64,000 nt of DNA from the NCBI GenBank assembly GCA_022834735.1, contig BQKD01000001.1, forward strand, positions 3,077,659 to 3,141,658, written 5' to 3'. The notes below the pieces were generated by a model. It was given only the letters and a program-made list of their open reading frames with translations, searched no databases and had not been told where the DNA came from. Source of the DNA: Erysipelotrichaceae bacterium OPF54 (GTDB lineage Bacteria > Bacillota_I > Bacilli_A > Erysipelotrichales > Erysipelotrichaceae). Below are positions 59,145 to 64,000 of this stretch, one piece after another (position 1 is the stretch's first letter; every line of letters begins with the position of its first letter). A program made the translations under genes and the position numbers.

Positions 59145-59516
59145 TCACTCCTTTTCTGCAATATCCAATTTGAAATGAAATATCTGCTCATCCCCCTGCA
59201 GGGACAGCGTATACTTCACTTCCGCCGAATTATTATGAAAATCATATAATCTGGCAGATGTCGTTACATCCAGCATTCCGAACGGCGTTTCGATCGTTCC
59301 TTCTTCATCCTTGCACGGATCAAGTTTCAAACGCACGATCATCTCCTGCTCGCTTAGGATACAGCAATGATCCTCATACAGTTCATACGTGTATCTTGCA
59401 TCCCTGTTTCCAAACTGAACGACCGTTTTTTCGCCGTCCTTTGCCGATACAGTTCCCGCACCTTCATAAAGAATTTGTCCGCTCGTCATATCTTTTAAAA
59501 CTATATAGTGTGTCAT
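59145..59516 (-). CDS. DUF1934-family protein (YwiB-like)
   Basis: The 123-aa protein has a calycin-like all-beta pattern with ILYEGAGTVSAKDGEKTVVQFGN-type start, VRLKLDPCKDEEGTIETPFG, and YTLSLQGDEQIFHFKLDI at the end. The function is unknown; the family is regularly placed before argS. No ribosome site is seen and a promoter ends at most 9 nt upstream, so the mRNA is probably leaderless or nearly so. Confidence 0.85.
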   Translation of the reverse strand: MTHYIVLKDMTSGQILYEGAGTVSAKDGEKTVVQFGNRDARYTYELYEDHCCILSEQEMIVRLKLDPCKDEEGTIETPFGMLDVTTSARLYDFHNNSAEVKYTLSLQGDEQIFHFKLDIAEKE

Positions 59517-59525
59517 AGCGAATGT

Positions 59526-59553
59526 ATATTACCATGATTGAGTTTTTTTTCAA
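59526..59553 (-). promoter_or_regulatory. Promoter of the DUF1934-argS-rpoE unit
   Basis: TTGAAA (59553-59548), 16 bp ending TGG, then TAATAT (59531-59526) on the minus strand. The ATG is 9 nt downstream, leaving a leader of about two bases. Confidence 0.65.
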
Positions 59554-59563
59554 TAAAAACCCT

Positions 59564-60790
59564 CTAAATCCTTTCGAACCGGGATCGTTTTTTCGCAAAA
59601 TAAACCATACGCCGTGTTTTTGTTTCCATTTTCATCAAAGCTTTTACGATCTCGCTTTTTTCGGAAAGACGATAGATCTTTCCATGAGGATCGAGCACAT
59701 AGACCGCATTCTTCTCATCCTCCTCCTTATAAGGAAGATACATGCTGGAATGGGAATATTCTTCATGATAATACAGATCGGCCGGCAGCTTCCGTTCTGC
59801 AAGTTCCGTATGAATTTCAGAAAGCTCCTTTTCATCCGGATCTTCGATCCAGCCAAACAGTCTGCGATCCAGGATACGCAAAGCCAGATCGCTCAAATAC
59901 AGATCCGGGCACTGCGCAGCATCCTGCACGATCGAATATAGCCGGTATTCATCCAGCATATAAAAATTATCCAGATCAAACGGCTCATCCAGAAGCTTTG
60001 CCGAAGGAAGATCGACCACCTCTCTGATCTGGGCATACCGCCTGTAAAACATCCAGATCAGCAGCTCGAACGCTTTGGCATCCGGATGCAGGTAAACCTG
60101 CCAGTACATATGATACCGGGCCATGATATAATCCTCGACCGAATGGATCCCGCTTTCCTTGACACACATCTGATCATCACATACCCGCATCGTACGCAGT
60201 ATCCGTTCCAGATCGAACGTTCCGTAGCTCGTTCCCGTTTCGTAGGCATCCCGCAGCAGATAATCCATCCGGTCCGCATCCAGCTGGGAGGATATGATCT
60301 GATTCAGTATATTCACAGGATGGGTATGGGAAAGGATCGCAGCAATCTGACCGGAAAGATCTTTATCATAGGAATCGAGGACCTGATGGACCTGCGACGA
60401 CGGATCCGTAATGATCTCTATCGTGACCTGTTCATGACTGCGATGCATGATCAACTCATAAAAATGAGAAAATGGTCCATGTCCCAGATCATGAAGCAGA
60501 CCGGCACACATCGCCACAATTCTCTCTTTTTCATTGAGCGCACGCTGTACATCTTCCACCTCGTGAACAATGCGGTTCACGATTTCGTATACCCCAAGAG
60601 AATGGGCGAACCTTGAATGCTCTGCCGTATGATACACATGAAAATTTCCGCCCAGCTGGTGGATCCTGCGCAGACGCTGCACCTCGCGGGTATGCAGAAG
60701 ATCCCAAATCACCTCATACTGAATATGAATATATCCATGGATCGGATCCCGCAGCACTTTCTTTTCAGAACACTTTTTTGCCAGTTTCAT
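59564..60790 (-). CDS. HD-domain phosphohydrolase (YwfO/dNTPase-like)
   Basis: The 408-aa protein has VLRDPIHGYIHI near the start, then the HD metal site HTAEHSRFAHSLGVYEI, LLHDLGHGPFSH and LDADRMDYLLRDAYETG. This is the YwfO-type SAMHD-like group, which may hydrolyse dNTPs. The ATG at 60790 has AGAGGGA at 9 nt; the ATG at 60799 lies too close to it. It lies after rqcP on the same strand. Confidence 0.9.
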   Translation of the reverse strand: MKLAKKCSEKKVLRDPIHGYIHIQYEVIWDLLHTREVQRLRRIHQLGGNFHVYHTAEHSRFAHSLGVYEIVNRIVHEVEDVQRALNEKERIVAMCAGLLHDLGHGPFSHFYELIMHRSHEQVTIEIITDPSSQVHQVLDSYDKDLSGQIAAILSHTHPVNILNQIISSQLDADRMDYLLRDAYETGTSYGTFDLERILRTMRVCDDQMCVKESGIHSVEDYIMARYHMYWQVYLHPDAKAFELLIWMFYRRYAQIREVVDLPSAKLLDEPFDLDNFYMLDEYRLYSIVQDAAQCPDLYLSDLALRILDRRLFGWIEDPDEKELSEIHTELAERKLPADLYYHEEYSHSSMYLPYKEEDEKNAVYVLDPHGKIYRLSEKSEIVKALMKMETKTRRMVYFAKKRSRFERI

Positions 60791-60862
60791 ATCCCTCATT
60801 CCCTCTTTTTATGATTTTATCGCGTTTTTCCTATATCTTTTGTCAATCAATAAGAATGATTC

Positions 60863-61129
60863 TTATTCTCTTTCGCTGATTTTTTCCTCTTTGATCACCT
60901 CGAAAAGCAGAGAAGCGTTTTGTTTGGAAACCTGCTTTTTGATTTCGAGGATCTTTACTTCCAGGATCCTTGATCCGAATTCAAGCTTCAGGATATCGCC
61001 CTCCTTCACTTCCGCCGAAGGCTTGGCCAGTCGCCCATTGACCCATACACGCCCCTGAAGAGCCAGTTCCTTGGCCGCCTCCCGGCGTTTTAATATCCTT
61101 GCCGTTTTCAAATATTTATCCAGTCTCAT
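60863..61129 (-). CDS. rqcP: RqcP (YabO-type S4-domain ribosome quality control factor)
   Basis: The 88-aa S4 protein begins MRLDKYLKTARILKRREAAK and has GRVWVNGRLAKPSAEVKEGD, the RNA-binding core. RqcP works with RqcH to add alanine tails to peptides on stalled 50S subunits. It overlaps mfd by ATGA. In sporulating Bacillus spoVT, yabM and yabN lie between mfd and this gene; here they are absent. Confidence 0.95.
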   Translation of the reverse strand: MRLDKYLKTARILKRREAAKELALQGRVWVNGRLAKPSAEVKEGDILKLEFGSRILEVKILEIKKQVSKQNASLLFEVIKEEKISERE

Positions 61130-64000
61130 ATTTTATCCTTTCTCATCATTGTCTGATCCGCTTCTTCGAGCAGTGCCGCCGCCTTCATGAGCAGATCAAG
61201 ATATTTCCCTTTTTTCTCAAGGATCACTTCTATTTTTTTGTCCTTCAGCCGCAGCTTCAGTTTGCCAGACAGCGCACCTATAGCCGTAAAAAGCTTGGCT
61301 CCGTCTACACGCGCCGACCATTCCGGCTCCATCGTGATCACAATATGCGTCTTTGTTTCATTCATACCATGCACGTACGGTTCATTGACAAACAAGTCGA
61401 GCCGGCGCTGTTTGAACAGCTGGCCCACTTCCTTCGGGATCCTTCCGAACAGATCCGTTATTCGGTTTTCGTATTCATGCAGTTGCTGCAGCGACCTGAC
61501 CGCGCGGATCTCCTGATACAGATCGAGCTTGTCCCCGTCATTTTCCGTAAACTGATCCGGAATATATCCGTCGACCTTCACCTGGGACACCTTTTCCGGA
61601 CGCTCCTCTTCCACAACTTTCCCCTGTCTTCGCGCGATCGCTTTTGACAGCAGCTCAAGATACATGTCCAGTCCGACCTGATCGATAAATCCGGCCTGCT
61701 GCGGTCCGAGCATATCTCCGGCACCCCGGATGGTCAGATCGCGCATCGCGATCTTGTAGCCTGAACCAAGCTGGGTAAATTCCTTGATCGAATGAAGACG
61801 CTTATGTGCCTGCTCCGTCAGCTCCCTGTGCGGATCGACCATCAAATAGCAGTAGCCGATCTTTTCGCGCCGGCCGACACGGCCGCGGATCTGATAGAGC
61901 TGCGACAAGCCGAAATGATCCGCTTCATCAATGATGATCGTATTGGCATTCGCAATATCGAGTCCTGTTTCAATGATCGTCGTACACACAAGGATCTTGT
62001 ATTTACCTTGAGCAAAATCGATCATTGTCTGTTCGATCTCGTCCCGGTTCATTTGTCCGTGCGCCACCGCGATCGGCACATCCGGGAATTTTTTCTGCAG
62101 ATCCCTGGCCACGTTATAAATATTCGCCACCCGGTTGTGCAGATAAAAAACCTGACCATCCCGTGAAAGTTCACGTTGAATAATTTCCTCGACCGCGCTT
62201 CCCCGCTTTTCGATAATATAAGTCTGTATGGCATGACGATGGGCCGGAGGCGTATTCAGCTGGGAAATGGTCCGCACCCCGATCAGCGACATCTGCAGCG
62301 TTCGCGGGATCGGCGTAGCCGAAAGAGAGAGCACATCGATCGATTGCTTCATTTCCTTGATCTTTTCCTTATGTTCCACGCCGAACCTCTGCTCCTCGTC
62401 GATGATCAGAAAACCGAGATCCTTGTATTCGAAGGATTTGTTCAGCAATTTATGCGTACCGATCACGATATCGATCGTACCGTTCTTCAAGCCTTTTTTG
62501 ATCTCTCTGATTTCCTTGTCGGAAACGAACCGGTTGACCAAGGCGATATTTGCTCCCGTATACTCGAACCGCTTCTGCAGAGTCTTATAATGCTGCATGG
62601 AAAGGATCGTCGTCGGGCATAGAAAAGCCACTTGTTTGCCGCTCGAGATGGCTTTGAATGCGCATCGCATCGCCACTTCCGTCTTGCCGAAACCGACATC
62701 TCCGCATAACAGATGATCCATTGGCTTCGGTTTCTCCATTTCTCTTTTTATTTCCTCGGTCGCCTGCAGCTGATCGGGCGTCGCTTCATATTCGAATGCC
62801 TCGTCAAATTCTTTCTGAAGCGCATCATCTTCGGGATATGCCGTTCCGATTTCCTCGTTTCTTGTCGCATACAGATCGACAAGCCGGGCCGCAATTTCTT
62901 CGATCTTCGCATTGACCCTCTCTTTTGTCTTCTGCCATTTTGTACTGCCGAGCTGCGACAGCTTTACACCGGCTCCTTCCTTGGAAATGTATTTGCGTAC
63001 GAGCTGAAACTGGGAAAGAGGAACATACAGTTCATCGCCGCCAGCGTACATGATGTACAGATAGTCCGCTCTTTTGCCATTGTTTTCGCGCGTCACGATC
63101 CCAAGATACTGGCCGATCCCGTACTGGCCATGAACAACGTAGTCGTATTTTTCCAGTTCCAGAACGTTTTCGAGCACCTGACCTTGTTTGAAGGTTTTCT
63201 GATACCGTCTGTGCTTTACGGTCTGCCGGAACAGTTCCCGGCTCGTATATATTTCTTCTCCTTCATATGAAAATCCTTCATAAAATATATCCGGAAGAAA
63301 TTCGAGAGCGAACTCGCTCAGATCTGTCAGTTTCTTTTTCTCTTCCTCATTAACAGCAAAATACGCTCCCTGATGACTGATCTGTAGAAACTGGGAAACA
63401 GGCACGCCGATCGGATCGAGCGGATGGATACCGGAAGAAACCGGATCCGACAAGCTCTGAAATTCATGAAACATCAAAAAGCGGTGTTTTCTTTCCAGCG
63501 CATACAAGTCATGAAACATGATATACCGGCCCAGTGATTTACGGTCCTGCACCATTTCCTGAATAAACGCGATATTGTCCTCGTTGAGTTTCTTTGCCGC
63601 TCTTTCTACCTGTTCCTGACTGGAAAGGATCACTTCGCCATCTACATAATCCAGCAGCTGATCGCTGTGCACATAACTGTAATACCAGTACAGGTGAGAT
63701 TCCGGATCGTATGTCTGCAGGGAAAGAAGATCCGCCTCGATATGATCCTGCAGTTCTTCCCCTTCTTCTTCAGAAAGCTTTTCTTTTTCTTTAACGAGCT
63801 TCTCTCTGACAATCGTATGAATTTCCTCGATCTGCGTATCGGTAAATAAGATGTCCGAAGCCGGGGTGATCAGACACTCGTTCTTTGTTTCGATCGTTCT
63901 TTGTGTCTGTTCGTTGATCAGACGGATCGAATCGATCTCCGTATCGAAAAATTCGATCCGAAGCGGATGCTCGTACCCTAAGCAAAATACGTCGACGATC
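61126..64000 (-). CDS. mfd: Transcription-repair coupling factor Mfd (N-terminus outside the window)
   Basis: The minus-strand frame runs to the window edge, giving about 957 codons of an expected 1150 or so; an apparent start at 63672 is only an internal GTG. The RNA polymerase-interacting domain (GIGQYLGIVTREN area) precedes the translocase motor with LLCGDVGFGKTEVAMRC, IIDEEQRFGVEHKEK, LSATPIPRTLQMSL and QIRGRVGRREKIGYCYL, and a C-terminal TRCF domain follows. Mfd removes stalled RNA polymerase and recruits UvrA. It is coupled to rqcP by ATGA. Confidence 0.97.
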   Translation of the reverse strand, partial: IVDVFCLGYEHPLRIEFFDTEIDSIRLINEQTQRTIETKNECLITPASDILFTDTQIEEIHTIVREKLVKEKEKLSEEEGEELQDHIEADLLSLQTYDPESHLYWYYSYVHSDQLLDYVDGEVILSSQEQVERAAKKLNEDNIAFIQEMVQDRKSLGRYIMFHDLYALERKHRFLMFHEFQSLSDPVSSGIHPLDPIGVPVSQFLQISHQGAYFAVNEEEKKKLTDLSEFALEFLPDIFYEGFSYEGEEIYTSRELFRQTVKHRRYQKTFKQGQVLENVLELEKYDYVVHGQYGIGQYLGIVTRENNGKRADYLYIMYAGGDELYVPLSQFQLVRKYISKEGAGVKLSQLGSTKWQKTKERVNAKIEEIAARLVDLYATRNEEIGTAYPEDDALQKEFDEAFEYEATPDQLQATEEIKREMEKPKPMDHLLCGDVGFGKTEVAMRCAFKAISSGKQVAFLCPTTILSMQHYKTLQKRFEYTGANIALVNRFVSDKEIREIKKGLKNGTIDIVIGTHKLLNKSFEYKDLGFLIIDEEQRFGVEHKEKIKEMKQSIDVLSLSATPIPRTLQMSLIGVRTISQLNTPPAHRHAIQTYIIEKRGSAVEEIIQRELSRDGQVFYLHNRVANIYNVARDLQKKFPDVPIAVAHGQMNRDEIEQTMIDFAQGKYKILVCTTIIETGLDIANANTIIIDEADHFGLSQLYQIRGRVGRREKIGYCYLMVDPHRELTEQAHKRLHSIKEFTQLGSGYKIAMRDLTIRGAGDMLGPQQAGFIDQVGLDMYLELLSKAIARRQGKVVEEERPEKVSQVKVDGYIPDQFTENDGDKLDLYQEIRAVRSLQQLHEYENRITDLFGRIPKEVGQLFKQRRLDLFVNEPYVHGMNETKTHIVITMEPEWSARVDGAKLFTAIGALSGKLKLRLKDKKIEVILEKKGKYLDLLMKAAALLEEADQTMMRKDKI

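Noticed and set aside
63670..63672. GTG start of an 848-aa Mfd
   Set aside because: The frame continues upstream to the window edge with Mfd-like sequence; this is an internal codon.
1..64000. CRISPR arrays, tRNA or rRNA genes
   Set aside because: No regularly spaced direct repeats, cloverleaf with CCA-type end or rRNA blocks were seen.

Overview
The window looks like a chromosomal segment of a low-to-mid G+C Bacillota (Firmicutes). The gene content (glmS behind a glmS ribozyme, RNA polymerase delta subunit, comFA/comFC, a glycerol-phosphate teichoic acid cluster, rsmG-parA-parB, mfd-rqcP without sporulation genes between them) fits an Erysipelotrichia-like gut bacterium. The lineage is inference from gene content; no rRNA gene is present to test it. 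I saw no tRNA, rRNA or CRISPR array.

Layout. 1-4166 (minus): GH3 beta-glucosidase followed by proB and a proA cut by the window edge. 4295-5020: an SDR oxidoreductase. 5193-8001: a visibly A+T-rich accessory island with a 137-aa unknown protein, a secreted 162-aa protein, a tiny secreted Cys-containing peptide and a divergent HTH-TPR regulator; this is the best candidate here for an undescribed peptide-signalling or immunity unit. 8037-10392: a complete IS66-family element with perfect ends and an 8-bp target duplication, inserted between the regulator and its terminator. 10444-13251 (minus): prfA-prmC-map. 13619-16881: an overlapping five-gene unit (nitroreductase, RpiR regulator, DUF1275 membrane protein, two DJ-1/PfpI proteins). 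17009-21539: a paralog of the island's 137-aa protein, a membrane-anchored glucosaminidase, a secreted protein that appears to start at AUC or AUU, and a MATE transporter.

21649-25415: DUF3284-like protein, TatD, Prs, a GlmU lacking its acetyltransferase half, and a uracil/hypoxanthine-DNA glycosylase-type protein. 25473-30754: membrane-anchored coiled-coil protein, two tandem TetR regulators, comFC/comFA, and an amidase. 30956-32522: an IS91-like HUH transposase with an overlapping zinc-ribbon gene. 32691-36421 (minus): a frameshifted membrane-protein gene, an aminotransferase, rpmE and an M3 oligoendopeptidase. 36496-42530 (minus): an oppABCDF operon ending in a 63-aa membrane protein. 42691-45201: DUF5662, glmS and the glmS ribozyme. 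45299-47649 (minus): rsmG-parA-parB. 48336-57088 (minus): teichoic acid export and polymerisation genes (tagGH, tagD, three CDP-glycerol glycerophosphotransferases including one of 1115 aa, and an acyltransferase). 57141-64000 (minus): rpoE, argS, DUF1934, an HD hydrolase, rqcP and most of mfd.

A recurring pattern is that several first genes of transcription units have no Shine-Dalgarno sequence and a -10 element (usually with an extended TGn) ending 6-7 nt before the ATG: the glucosidase, the TPR regulator, the amidase, DUF5662, DUF4230, and probably DUF1934 and comFA. They look like leaderless mRNAs. Other genes in the window have ordinary AGGAGG-type sites.
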